A DNA stretch of 64,000 nucleotides from Halomonas sp. 328 (lineage in GTDB: Bacteria > Pseudomonadota > Gammaproteobacteria > Pseudomonadales > Halomonadaceae): the NCBI RefSeq assembly GCF_015645095.1, contig NZ_JADOTW010000018.1, positions 1 to 64,000 on the forward strand. Reading direction: 5' to 3'. The number at the start of each line of letters is the position of its first letter. Positions within the stretch are counted from its first letter, which is position 1. The position numbers and the translations under genes are program-made. This document shows positions 19,983 through 27,687 of this stretch, piece after piece. The notes under the pieces are model-generated. The model did no database searches. It was not told the origin of the DNA and was given only the letters and a program-made list of their open reading frames with translations.

Positions 19983-20423
19983 TTACGGGGAAGCCACCGT
20001 GGTGGGCTCGCCTTCCGCGGCGACGAAGACCACCAGCACCTTGGCGTCACTATCCGTCATATTGAAGAGTTGATGGTCCCGATTGAGCGCTTCGATATAG
20101 GCCTCTCCGGCGCCGTAGGTGTAGGGATCCCCCCCCTCGGTGCGTAGCTCGACCTCGCCCTCGAGAACATAGACGAAGACAGGCACCGGATGCTGGTGCA
20201 GGGGCGTGCGTCCGCCGGGCTCGATGGTGCCGATCACCGAGACGATCTCCGCCGTGCCCTGGGGCCAGGCGATCGGGTCGCCATCGCGGGTGGTGGTGGT
20301 CTTCAGGACCGGCTCGGTCTCGAAACCGGCCGGCAGGGCAGTGTCCTGGGCCAGGGCGGTGCCGATAGGCAGGGCGATGACCAGGCCCAGGGTCAGTGCC
20401 GACGTCTTGACAATGGTTTTCAT
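19983..20423 (-). CDS. Secreted cupin-domain protein
   Basis: A 146-residue protein with a signal peptide (cleavage near residue 25, ALA|QD) and a single cupin barrel. The first cupin motif is seen as TPLHQHPVPVFVYVLEGEVEL (His75 and His77 region with Glu89) and the second around HQLFN. The likely metal ligands are therefore present. The substrate is unknown. It starts 25 bp after the stop of the methyltransferase upstream on the same strand, so it is probably the second gene of the leftward arm of the ECF-controlled module. A periplasmic cupin next to a methyltransferase could modify or bind a small molecule, but that is speculation. Confidence 0.8.
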   Translation of the reverse strand: MKTIVKTSALTLGLVIALPIGTALAQDTALPAGFETEPVLKTTTTRDGDPIAWPQGTAEIVSVIGTIEPGGRTPLHQHPVPVFVYVLEGEVELRTEGGDPYTYGAGEAYIEALNRDHQLFNMTDSDAKVLVVFVAAEGEPTTVASP

Positions 20424-20448
20424 GGGAGTCTCCTCTCTCGGAAAGCGC

Positions 20449-21231
20449 TTAGGCCTTGATGGCCAGCAGCGAAATGCTCTTCACGCCATAGGTCTCGCTG
20501 GCGCCCCGCGCCGAGTCGGTCAGGAAGCGGTACTCGGGGTGCTCGCGAAATGCCTGGATCTCGAGCCCCGCCGCTTCGATGGCCGCCCGGTAGTCGTCCT
20601 GCTGGCTGGCGCCACCAATGCAGGCGGCCCACAGGGTGGCATTGCAGGTCACCCCCTCGGGCAGCGGCGCCTCGGTGACGATATCCGCCAGCGCCAGGCG
20701 GCCGCCGGGCCGGAGCACCCGCGCCGCCTCGGCGAAGACCCGGGGCTTGTCCGCCGACAGGTTGATCACGCCGTTACTGATCACCACCTCGACGCTGGCA
20801 TCGGCGAAGGGCGGAGCCTCGATATAGCCGGCATGGAACTCGACATTGGTGAAACCGCCCTGCCGCGCCAGGCGGGAGGCCTTCTCGCGCTGGGCCGCGG
20901 TCATGTCGAGCCCCAGCACTCGCCCCCGTGGGCCGGTGGCCAGGGCGGCCAGTAGGCTGTCCATGCCGGAGCCACTGCCCAGGTCGAGCACCGTCTCGCC
21001 GGGGCGAATCGCCGCCAGGTCGAGGAAGTGGCCGACCCCGGCGAAGGAGTCGATGGCCGCGGCGGGAATGCGGTCGAGGGCCCGGGGGTCATAGCCCAGG
21101 CGTTCGGCCAGGGCGCGCCCCATCTCGAAGTGAAAGTCGCTCTCCGGGGTCTCGGCGACCTCCCGGTACATCGCCTTGACCCGGGATTCGAGTTCGCCCC
21201 GATCCACTGCGGTTGGCGTCGTGATGGCCAT
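20449..21231 (-). CDS. ArsM-like SAM-dependent methyltransferase (short form)
   Basis: A 260-residue cytoplasmic methyltransferase. The SAM-binding glycine loop is VLDLGSGSGMDSL (about residue 83) and the second motif region reads VISNGVINLSADK, which is very like arsenite methyltransferases. The ArsM cysteine in the WxxCIGGA motif is kept (Cys204), with another at Cys196. The ArsM cysteine just before motif I is replaced by His (GVGHF), and no third catalytic cysteine is evident. It may therefore act on a substrate other than arsenite, or be a degraded member. AGAGGAG precedes the chosen start; upstream codons look non-coding. It heads the leftward arm of the ECF module and has a paralogue at 22370. 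Confidence 0.82.
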   Translation of the reverse strand: MAITTPTAVDRGELESRVKAMYREVAETPESDFHFEMGRALAERLGYDPRALDRIPAAAIDSFAGVGHFLDLAAIRPGETVLDLGSGSGMDSLLAALATGPRGRVLGLDMTAAQREKASRLARQGGFTNVEFHAGYIEAPPFADASVEVVISNGVINLSADKPRVFAEAARVLRPGGRLALADIVTEAPLPEGVTCNATLWAACIGGASQQDDYRAAIEAAGLEIQAFREHPEYRFLTDSARGASETYGVKSISLLAIKA

Positions 21232-21285
21232 GGTTGCTCTCCTCTTGTGTGGATTCACGACATGGCGAGCATGCCGTGGAACCAA

Positions 21286-21312
21286 GGACGCACCCCGTCG
21301 TCCCAGGGTTCC
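21286..21312 (-). promoter_or_regulatory. Putative ECF sigma promoter, leftward
   Basis: On the minus strand GGAAC (21312-21308) is followed after exactly 18 bases by GTCC (21289-21286). It drives the short methyltransferase, whose ATG lies 55 bp further on. The GGAAC is one half of the perfect palindrome GGGTTCCCGTG-N5-CACGGGAACCC at 21306-21332. GGAAC with a GTC element at this distance is the general form of ECF sigma promoters. Confidence 0.55.
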
Positions 21313-21325
21313 CGTGCTCGCCACG

Positions 21326-21352
21326 GGAACCCTCCGCCGTGTTGCCGCGTCC
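21326..21352 (+). promoter_or_regulatory. Putative ECF sigma promoter, rightward
   Basis: GGAAC (21326-21330), an 18-base spacer, then GTCC (21349-21352), mirroring the leftward promoter. It would drive the sigma factor, anti-sigma factor and long methyltransferase, giving autoregulation. The leader from here to the sigma ATG is about 135 bp. Confidence 0.55.
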
Positions 21353-21487
21353 TGGCGAGGCACTCGACTTGCCGCCCCGGCAAGCCTGGCCCAGGCTCAG
21401 AGGTGCCCCATGTCCCTTGCCAGTTCCTGTGTGGTTACCGCCCAGGGCGGCTCGACCGGCCGCCACGAGGCACAGCGAGAAGGCGCC

Positions 21488-22105
21488 ATGACCTTGCATT
21501 CGGCGAGTTCCCCCCGACAGCGCCGCCAGTGGTTCCAGGCGCGACTGGAGGCGGTGATGGATCGCCTCTATGGCCGCGCCCTGCGCCTGACCCGCCACCC
21601 GGACGATGCCGAGGATATCGTCGCCGAGACGGTCACCAGGGCCTGGGCGCGCCTCGACGAACTGCGCGACCCGGAGCGCTTCGAAGGCTGGCTCTTCCAT
21701 ATCCTCACCACCACCTTTATCAGCGACTGGCGCCGGCGCCGCTGTCGCCCCCAGGCGGACCTGAGCCTGGACGAGGCCCAGGAAACCTTCTGCCTCTACG
21801 AACGCCTGCATCAGCCCTTCCTGCTGTGGTGGGGCAGTGCCGAGGAGCGCTTCTTCAATGGCCTGCTCAAGGAGGAGCTGGAGCGGGCCCTGGACGACCT
21901 GGCCGAGGAGTTCCGGCTGGTGATGGTGCTGGTGGAGGTGGAGGGCCACACCTATGCCGAGACCGCCGGGCTGCTGGGCATCCCGGTGGGCACGGTGCGC
22001 TCGCGGCTGAGCCGGGCCCGCGGCCAGCTGCAGCATCGCCTCTGGCTGCAGGCCAGGGAGCGTGGCCTGGGTGGGCCCGGGGCCGCGGAGGAGGAGGCGC
22101 CATGA
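21488..22105 (+). CDS. ECF-family RNA polymerase sigma factor
   Basis: A 205-residue sigma-70 family protein with only regions 2 and 4. Region 2 starts near residue 18, with the core-binding block LYGRALRLTRHPDDAEDIVAE and the -10 recognition area up to the DWRRRR run near residue 82. Region 4 (about 135-190) has the helix-turn-helix EVEGHTYAETAGLLGIPVGT then VRSRLSRAR. GAGAAGG precedes the ATG. The stop overlaps the start of a zinc-finger anti-sigma gene (ATGA), the standard arrangement for coupled sigma/anti-sigma pairs. Its target promoters are probably the two symmetric GGAAC-N18-GTC sites upstream. Confidence 0.92.
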   Translation: MTLHSASSPRQRRQWFQARLEAVMDRLYGRALRLTRHPDDAEDIVAETVTRAWARLDELRDPERFEGWLFHILTTTFISDWRRRRCRPQADLSLDEAQETFCLYERLHQPFLLWWGSAEERFFNGLLKEELERALDDLAEEFRLVMVLVEVEGHTYAETAGLLGIPVGTVRSRLSRARGQLQHRLWLQARERGLGGPGAAEEEAP

Positions 22106-22359
22106 TGCCGCGAGAGCCGAGCTGCGAGGAAGTGATGGCACGCCTCTTCGACTACCTGGACCGGGAGCTCGAGGCCCCGGACCGGGCGGTGATCGAGCGC
22201 CACCTGGCGCGCTGCCACGCCTGCTTCGGGCGCGTCGAATTTGAGCGCCGCCTGCGGGCGCGCCTCGACGAGGCCATGGCCTCCCGGGCGCCGCCGCGGC
22301 TCAGGCGGCGCCTGGAGCGCCTGCTGGATGAGCTGGAATCCTCCCACCCCGATAGCTAA
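22102..22359 (+). CDS. Zinc-finger anti-sigma factor (ZAS type)
   Basis: An 85-residue soluble protein with the His-x3-Cys-x2-Cys zinc motif (HLARCHAC, about residues 33-40), an upstream Cys near residue 8, and helices before and after. It has no membrane helix, so it is a cytoplasmic sensor like RsrA or ChrR's N-terminal domain. In such proteins oxidation or metal binding at the cysteines releases the sigma factor. It starts inside the sigma stop codon (ATGA overlap) and is followed 10 bp later by the long methyltransferase. A second ATG at 22105 is possible. The signal is not known. Confidence 0.85.
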   Translation: MMPREPSCEEVMARLFDYLDRELEAPDRAVIERHLARCHACFGRVEFERRLRARLDEAMASRAPPRLRRRLERLLDELESSHPDS

Positions 22360-22369
22360 GGAGTCCCCC

Positions 22370-23599
22370 ATGGTTGCCATCTTAGGTTACTCCCGCCGGC
22401 AGATCCTCGGCGCCGTGCAGCAGATGTACGCCGAGGTGGCCCGACGCCCCGAGGCGGGCTTCCACTTTCCGGTGGGGCGCGAGGCCTGCGAGGCGCTCGG
22501 CTACCCACCCGCCTGGCTGGATCGCCTCCCCGAGGGCGCCCTCGCCTCCTTCGCCGGCGTCGGCTGCCCCTTCCGCGGCGAGGGGATACGCCCCGGCGAC
22601 CGGGTCCTGGATATCGGTGCCGGGGCCGGGGTCGACAGCCTGATCGCCGGCGAACGGGTGGGGCCCGAGGGGCGGGTGATCGCCCTCGACCTCACCGCCG
22701 CCATGACCCAGAAACTGCAGCGCACGATCCGCGAGCGGGAGCTTTCCCGGGTCAGCGTGATCCGGGGCTCGGCGGAGCAGTTGCCCCTGGCGAATGCCAG
22801 CATCGACTGCATCACCAGCAACGGCGCCCTCAACCTGGTACCGGACAAGCGCCGGGCGGTGCGCGAGATGTTTCGGGTGCTGCGTCCCGGCGGGCACCTG
22901 CAGCTGGCCGACGTGGTGATTCGCCGCCCGGTCTCGGTGGATTGCCACGAGGATCCGCGCCTCTGGGTGGAGTGCGTGGTGGGCGCCAGCGTCGACGAGG
23001 AGCTCGTCGCCCTGTTCCGCGAAGCGGGCTTCGAGGCCATCGAGTCCCTGGGCGAGCACGACTACTTCGCCCTGAGCCCCAGCGACCAGACCCGGGAGGT
23101 GGCCCAGGGCTTCGGCGCCCGTAGCCAGGAGTGGCGAATGCGCCGCGCCGAGACGCCTCCCGGCCCCTGGCAGCGCGCCTGGCGACGGCTCGACCCGCGC
23201 CGGCTATGGCGCCGCCTGCGCGGCCATGGGCTGGTAGGCGTCCTCGCCCTGGGGCTGGCCCTGCTCAGCTGCTACGGCACCCTGGCCCTGGTTGCCCTGC
23301 TGCCGCTGCTGGGCCTGCACCTGAGCCTGAACGAGGGGCTCTGGGCCGGCGCCATCGGCGTCTTCGTCCTGCTGACCCTGGGCGTGGTGGTGGCCTCGGG
23401 CATCCACCGCCGCCAGGCCGCCCCGGCCCTGCTGGGACTGGGCGGTGCCCTGCTGGTGGGCCACGCCCTCTTCGTCGACTACCAGGCCTGGCGCGAGTTG
23501 GTCGGCTTCCTGCTGCTGGGGGGCGCCGTGCTCTGGGACCTGCGCCGGCGCCGGCGGCAGGAGTCGGCGCTGCTGGCCCCCTCCCGAGGCGGGGAGTGA
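22370..23599 (+). CDS. ArsM-like methyltransferase fused to a MerC-like membrane domain
   Basis: A 409-residue two-part protein. Residues 1-265 are a methyltransferase paralogous to the one at 20449: shared N-terminal QMYAEVARRPEAGFHF-like block, SAM loop VLDIGAGAGVDSL and NGALNLVPDKRR. It keeps Cys66 in GVGCPF, at the place of the first ArsM catalytic cysteine, and Cys202 in WVECVVGA, matching the second; the third ArsM cysteine is not evident. After a basic linker (about 270-290), residues 300-400 form four predicted helices resembling MerC-type membrane domains, ending in a basic tail. AAGGAG precedes the ATG. Third gene of the sigma operon. A membrane-tethered methyltransferase for a metalloid or reactive thiol compound is plausible but unproven. 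Confidence 0.8.
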   Translation: MVAILGYSRRQILGAVQQMYAEVARRPEAGFHFPVGREACEALGYPPAWLDRLPEGALASFAGVGCPFRGEGIRPGDRVLDIGAGAGVDSLIAGERVGPEGRVIALDLTAAMTQKLQRTIRERELSRVSVIRGSAEQLPLANASIDCITSNGALNLVPDKRRAVREMFRVLRPGGHLQLADVVIRRPVSVDCHEDPRLWVECVVGASVDEELVALFREAGFEAIESLGEHDYFALSPSDQTREVAQGFGARSQEWRMRRAETPPGPWQRAWRRLDPRRLWRRLRGHGLVGVLALGLALLSCYGTLALVALLPLLGLHLSLNEGLWAGAIGVFVLLTLGVVVASGIHRRQAAPALLGLGGALLVGHALFVDYQAWRELVGFLLLGGAVLWDLRRRRRQESALLAPSRGGE

Positions 23600-23643
23600 T
23601 GGCGTATCATGGCCCCAGCCCTGGCCCCATAAGGAAGCCTTCC

Positions 23644-24591
23644 ATGATCGACGCTCGTCCTACCCGCTTCGCCGGCGCCCTGCTGAGCCTGGCGCTGTCC
23701 ACTCTCGCCACGGTCGCCCAGGCCAAAGAGTGGCCCCGGGGCCATTACCCACTGCCGGAACGGGGCAGCCTGATCGGCGAGCCCTTCACGGTGACCGCGA
23801 CCCACGAGCAGACCCTGCTGGATATCGCCCGGGAACACGCCGTGGGCTACGAGGAGATCCGCAACGCCAACCCCGACGTCAGCCTGTGGCTGCCCGGCGA
23901 GGGCACCGAGGTGGTGATTCCCGCCCAGCACCTGCTGCCGGACGCCCCCCGGGAGGGCCTGGTGATCAATATCGCCGAGCTGCGCCTCTACTATTACCCG
24001 GAGGTGAGCGAAGGCGAGACCCCGCGGGTCGAGACCTACCCCATCGGTATCGGCCGCGAGGGGTACGACACCCCCCTGGGCACCACCCAGACCACCATGA
24101 AACTGCAGGATCCGGCCTGGTACCCGCCCCGCTCCATGCGCGAGGAGGCCGCCGCCCGGGGCGAGCCGGCACCCGCCGTGGTTCCCCCCGGCCCCGACAA
24201 CCCCCTGGGTCGCCACGCCATCCTGCTGGATATCCCCGGCTACCTGATCCACGGCACCAACCAGCCCGACGGCATCGGCATGCGCGCCAGCCGCGGCTGC
24301 ATCCGCATGTTCCCGGAGGATATCGAGGCCCTCTTCCGGCGGGTGCCGGTGGGGATCGATGTGCATATCATCGACCAGCCCTTCAAGGCCGCCTGGCAGG
24401 ATGGCACCCTCTATGCCCAGTCCTTCGATACCCCCGAGGTCCAGGCCCAGGAACTGACCAGCATGCTGGATGCCATGGCCACCCTGGAGACCCTGAAGGC
24501 CGAGGCCGATATCCATATCGACTATGCGCAGCTGCGCCAGGCCCTGGATGCCGCCCCGGGGCAGATCGTCCGCCTCTCTCCCAACGCCTGA
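23644..24591 (+). CDS. L,D-transpeptidase (ErfK/YbiS family) with LysM
   Basis: A 315-residue periplasmic enzyme that cross-links peptidoglycan or attaches proteins to it. The signal peptide ends near residue 25. A LysM-like domain (about 45-90, TVTATHEQTLLDIAREHAVG) is followed by the YkuD catalytic domain. The active-site motif is complete: IHGTN, then SRGCIRMFP with catalytic Cys219. AAGGAAG precedes the start at 23644. It stands 44 bp after the ECF-module operon without an evident terminator, so read-through is possible. A C-terminal extension of about 70 residues is rich in Glu and Ala. Confidence 0.92.
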   Translation: MIDARPTRFAGALLSLALSTLATVAQAKEWPRGHYPLPERGSLIGEPFTVTATHEQTLLDIAREHAVGYEEIRNANPDVSLWLPGEGTEVVIPAQHLLPDAPREGLVINIAELRLYYYPEVSEGETPRVETYPIGIGREGYDTPLGTTQTTMKLQDPAWYPPRSMREEAAARGEPAPAVVPPGPDNPLGRHAILLDIPGYLIHGTNQPDGIGMRASRGCIRMFPEDIEALFRRVPVGIDVHIIDQPFKAAWQDGTLYAQSFDTPEVQAQELTSMLDAMATLETLKAEADIHIDYAQLRQALDAAPGQIVRLSPNA

Positions 24592-24654
24592 CCGTATCGA
24601 CCCACCGCTCTGCCTCTGGGGCTATCCTCACAACAAAGCCGTGAGGATAGCCCG

Positions 24655-25125
24655 ATGCGCCCTTCCCCCGAGTGGCAAGTGAGTCAATGGCTGAATGGTC
24701 CGCCCCTGAGCCTGGCGGGCCTGCGCGGCCGGGTGGTGCTGCTCCACGCCTTCCAGATGCTCTGCCCGGGCTGCGTGCTGCATGGCCTGCCCCAGACCCA
24801 GCGGGTGGCCCGACTGCTGGCCGGCACCCCGCTGACCGTGGTGGGCCTGCATACGGTCTTCGAACATCACGCCGTGATGGGCCCCGAGGCCCTGGCGGTG
24901 TTTCTCGCCGAGCATGGCTACGGCTTCCCGGTGGGTATCGATGCCGCAGGCCCCACGGGCGATCCCCTGCCCCGCACCATGCGCGCCTATGGCCTGGAGG
25001 GCACCCCCAGCACCCTGCTCTTCGATGCCCGGGGACGGCTGCGCTATCGCCACTTCGGGGTCGAGGAAGACCTGCGCCTGGGTGCCCAGCTGGGGCTGCT
25101 GTTGCAGGAGGCGGAGACCTCCTGA
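24655..25125 (+). CDS. Thiol-disulfide/peroxiredoxin-like protein (AhpC/TSA or TlpA type)
   Basis: A 156-residue thioredoxin-fold protein with the redox motif Cys37-Pro-Gly-Cys40 in HAFQMLCPGC, and the cis-proline region EGTPSTLLFDARG near residue 120. There is no signal peptide, so it is likely cytoplasmic. The CPGC motif and helical insert are like redoxins of the TlpA/ResA class. A promoter-like region precedes it (23 AT-rich bases) and it is followed by a terminator serving the convergent aldehyde dehydrogenase. Electron partner and substrate are unknown. Confidence 0.82.
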   Translation: MRPSPEWQVSQWLNGPPLSLAGLRGRVVLLHAFQMLCPGCVLHGLPQTQRVARLLAGTPLTVVGLHTVFEHHAVMGPEALAVFLAEHGYGFPVGIDAAGPTGDPLPRTMRAYGLEGTPSTLLFDARGRLRYRHFGVEEDLRLGAQLGLLLQEAETS

Positions 25126-25177
25126 CCGTTGCCCGACAGTCGGCGAGCGACGGTCAGGCAAGTCCTGAACGAAAAAA

Positions 25178-25197
25178 GGGGACGCCACGGCGTCCCC
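25178..25197 (-). terminator. Terminator of the aldehyde dehydrogenase gene
   Basis: An eight-base-pair stem (GGGGACGC/GCGTCCCC) with six A on its left side. These become a U-run for leftward transcription from the aldehyde dehydrogenase gene. It may also stop the rightward redoxin transcript. Confidence 0.85.
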
Positions 25198-25232
25198 AAG
25201 CTTTCACACGACTCACACCACCGACTTGCCGA

Positions 25233-26753
25233 TCAGAAGAACCCCAGCGGGTTGATGTCGTAACTCACCAGCAGGTTCTTGGTCTGCTGGTAGTGTTCCA
25301 GGGCCACCTTGTGGGTCTCGCGGCCGACGCCGGACTTCTTGTAGCCCCCGAAGGCGGCATGGGCCGGATACTGGTGGTAGCAGTTGGTCCAGACGCGGCC
25401 GGCCTGGATGCCACGGCCCATGCGGAAGGCGACGTTGATGTCGCGGCTCCACACCCCGGCGCCGAGACCGAACTCGGTGTCATTGGCGATGGCCAGCGCC
25501 TCGGCCTCGTCCTTGAAGGTGGTCACCGCCACCACCGGCCCGAAGATCTCTTCCTGGAAGACCCGCATCTTGTTGTGGCCCTTCACCAGGGTCGGCTGGA
25601 TGTAGTAGCCCTGGTCGATGCCCGCCTCCAGGCTCTCCTTGTCGCCGCCGGTGAGGAACTCGGCGCCCTCCTGGCGGGCGATCTCCATGTAGGACATGAT
25701 CTTGTCGAACTGCTCCTGGGAGGCCTGGGCGCCCACCTGGACCTCGGTGTCCAGGGGGTTGCCGCGCTTGATGGTCGCGACCCGCTCCAGCACCTTGGCC
25801 ATGAAGGGCTCGTAGATGGACTCCTGGATCAGCGCCCGGGAGGGACAGGTACACACCTCGCCCTGGTTGAAGAAGGCCAGCACCAGTCCCTCGGCGGCCT
25901 TGTCGATGAATGCCGGCTCGGCGTCCATGATGTCGGCGAAGTAGATGTTCGGCGACTTGCCGCCCAGCTCCACGGTGGAGGGAATGATGTTCTCGGCGGC
26001 GCACTTGAGGATATGCGCGCCCACCGGGGTGGAGCCGGTGAAGGCGATCTTGGCGATGCGCTTGCTGGTGGCGAGCGCCTGGCCCGCCTCGGCGCCGTAG
26101 CCGTTGACGATGTTGACCACCCCCGGGGGCAGCAGGTCGCCGACCCGTTTCATCAGCTCGAGGATCGAGGCCGGGGTCTGCTCGGCGGGCTTCATCACCA
26201 CGCAGTTGCCGGCGGCGAGCGCCGGGGCCAGCTTCCAGACGGCCATCAGCAACGGGAAGTTCCAGGGGATGATCTGCCCCACCACCCCCAGCGGCTCGTG
26301 GAAGTGGTAGGCCACGGTGTTGGCGTCGATATCGGCGGCGGTGCCCTCCTGGGCGCGGATGCAGCCGGCGAAGTAGCGGAAGTGATCGATGGCCAGCGGC
26401 AGGTCGGCGTTGAGGGTCTCGCGCACCGCCTTGCCGTTGTCCCAGGTCTCGGCCACGGCCAGGGCCTCGAGGTTCTGCTCCATGCGATCGGCGATCTTCA
26501 GCAGGAGGTTGCTGCGTTCGGCGGCGGAAGTCTTGCCCCAGGCCGGGGCGGCCTGGTGGGCAGCATCCAGCGCCTTGTCGATGTCCTCGGCCGTGGAGCG
26601 CGGCACCTGGCAGAACACCTGGCCATTGACCGGGCTGACGTTATCGAAATACTGCCCCTTCACCGGCGGCACGAACTCCCCGCCGATATAGTTGCCATAG
26701 CGCTCGTCGAAGGTGACCACGGCGGCGGGCTGGCCGGGGTTGGCGTAGATCAT
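25233..26753 (-). CDS. exaC: NAD-dependent aldehyde dehydrogenase, ExaC/AldB type
   Basis: A 506-residue aldehyde dehydrogenase that oxidises acetaldehyde or similar short aldehydes to the acid. Catalytic Cys301 lies in [12 protein letters not shown], the general base Glu262 in VELGGKSP, and the NAD-binding region has IIPWNFP and FTGSTPVG. The double-cysteine CTC at the active site and the N-terminal start MIYANPGQP are typical of the ExaC/AldB/Acd group. An AgmR/ErbR-like regulator starts 139 bp away on the opposite strand. In Pseudomonas aeruginosa exaC belongs to the ethanol-oxidation regulon under that regulator. No quinoprotein ethanol dehydrogenase is in the window. Confidence 0.93.
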   Translation of the reverse strand: MIYANPGQPAAVVTFDERYGNYIGGEFVPPVKGQYFDNVSPVNGQVFCQVPRSTAEDIDKALDAAHQAAPAWGKTSAAERSNLLLKIADRMEQNLEALAVAETWDNGKAVRETLNADLPLAIDHFRYFAGCIRAQEGTAADIDANTVAYHFHEPLGVVGQIIPWNFPLLMAVWKLAPALAAGNCVVMKPAEQTPASILELMKRVGDLLPPGVVNIVNGYGAEAGQALATSKRIAKIAFTGSTPVGAHILKCAAENIIPSTVELGGKSPNIYFADIMDAEPAFIDKAAEGLVLAFFNQGEVCTCPSRALIQESIYEPFMAKVLERVATIKRGNPLDTEVQVGAQASQEQFDKIMSYMEIARQEGAEFLTGGDKESLEAGIDQGYYIQPTLVKGHNKMRVFQEEIFGPVVAVTTFKDEAEALAIANDTEFGLGAGVWSRDINVAFRMGRGIQAGRVWTNCYHQYPAHAAFGGYKKSGVGRETHKVALEHYQQTKNLLVSYDINPLGFF

Positions 26754-26891
26754 GGCGTGTCTCCTGAGATTATCGTTGTTGCAACGGACACCTCCCAGTG
26801 TTGGCCAGCGGCGACGCTCGGGGCATCATGCCATGGCAGGAGGACGCCTCCTCCTTTGGGAGGAGGCGATCAACGACAACGAGGAGCGTTC

Positions 26892-27533
26892 ATGCATAGG
26901 TTGCTGGTGGCCGATGACCACCCCCTGTTTCGCGAAGCGATCACCGGCGTGATCGCCGCCGGCCTCGAGGCCAGTGAGGTACTGGAGGCCGCCAGCCTCG
27001 CGGAGGCCCTGCGCCTGGCCGAGACGCATGACGCCCTGGACCTGGTGCTGCTGGACCTGGGGCTGCCGGATGCCGACGGCCTGAGCGGGCTGGCCCGGCT
27101 GCGCGAGGCGGTGCCGGAGCTGGCGGTGGTGATCGTCTCCGCCGAGCAGCAGCGTGCCACCGTGCTCGAGGCCCTGGAGTTGGGCGCCGTGGGCTATATC
27201 CCCAAGTCGACGCCCCGGGAGGCGCTGATCGCCGCCCTGCGCCAGGTGCTCGAAGGGCAGGTCTATCTGCCGCCGGCGATCATGCGACGCCCCGCACCCA
27301 GCCGCCCCTGTGCTCCGGTCAGCGAGGAGAATCCCCTGGCCGGGCTCACCGACAAGCAGCGGGAGGTGCTGACGCATATGGTCCAGGGGGAATCCAACAA
27401 GATGATCGCCTATCGCCTGGCGATCGCCGAGACCACCGTCAAGACCCATGTCTCGGCGATCCTGCGCAAGCTCGGCGTCACCAGCCGGGTCCAGGCGATC
27501 CTGCTGGCCAGCGACTGGCAGCGGCGCGACTGA
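26892..27533 (+). CDS. LuxR/NarL-type response regulator, AgmR/ErbR (EraR)-like
   Basis: A 213-residue regulator. The receiver starts with LLVADDHPLFREAI and has the phosphorylated Asp55 in LVLLDLGLPDADG. The C-terminal LuxR helix-turn-helix (about 150-205) includes LTDKQREVL, GESNKMIAYRL and TTVKTHVSAILRKLGV, near the AgmR/ErbR sequence from Pseudomonas. That protein controls quinoprotein alcohol oxidation. It is divergent from the aldehyde dehydrogenase gene and convergent with the hybrid kinase at 27677. GAGGAG precedes the ATG. The last codons (QRRD stop) are duplicated twice downstream. Confidence 0.88.
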   Translation: MHRLLVADDHPLFREAITGVIAAGLEASEVLEAASLAEALRLAETHDALDLVLLDLGLPDADGLSGLARLREAVPELAVVIVSAEQQRATVLEALELGAVGYIPKSTPREALIAALRQVLEGQVYLPPAIMRRPAPSRPCAPVSEENPLAGLTDKQREVLTHMVQGESNKMIAYRLAIAETTVKTHVSAILRKLGVTSRVQAILLASDWQRRD

Positions 27534-27687
27534 CTCAGCGGCGTTCGTTCCGCACGAGCCTGACAACACAGCGGCGCGACTGACTCAGCGGCGTTCGCTC
27601 CAGCCGAGCATGACCCAGCGGGTCGCCATCTCCCTGGGCCCGCGCCTCGGCCTGACAGCGCAGCGACGTGACTGACTCAGCGGCGTT
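27519..27687. repeat. Three repeats carrying both gene 3' ends
   Basis: The 29-bp block at 27519-27547 recurs identically at 27569-27597 and with two mismatches at 27661-27687. Each copy encodes the regulator's last residues (QRRD stop) on the plus strand and the kinase's last residues (RR stop) on the minus strand. The true regulator stop is in copy 1 and the true kinase stop in copy 3. Copy 3 differs from copy 1 only at third codon positions of the regulator frame. Copy 2's flank also still resembles the kinase C-terminus (ML-x-x-x-x-RR stop). Confidence 0.85.

Noticed and set aside
20449-21231. Annotation as an arsenite methyltransferase
   Set aside because: Only part of the catalytic cysteine set is present, and no arsR, arsB or arsC is nearby. 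ArsM-like describes the fold without claiming the substrate.
21278-21301. An extra GGAACC at 21278 with a GTC 17 bases on
   Set aside because: It could be another ECF promoter, but there are two GTC choices (14 or 17 bases) and it lacks the symmetry of the two listed sites.
24672-27533. A 953-codon plus-strand frame that runs through the redoxin region, opposite the aldehyde dehydrogenase and into the response regulator
   Set aside because: Only the last 213 codons (from 26892) are a real protein with its own ribosome site. The rest is antisense to exaC or out of frame.
27534-27676. A small gene in the repeat region between the regulator and the kinase
   Set aside because: The open frames are only the C-terminal repeats, without start or ribosome site; best seen as decayed copies.
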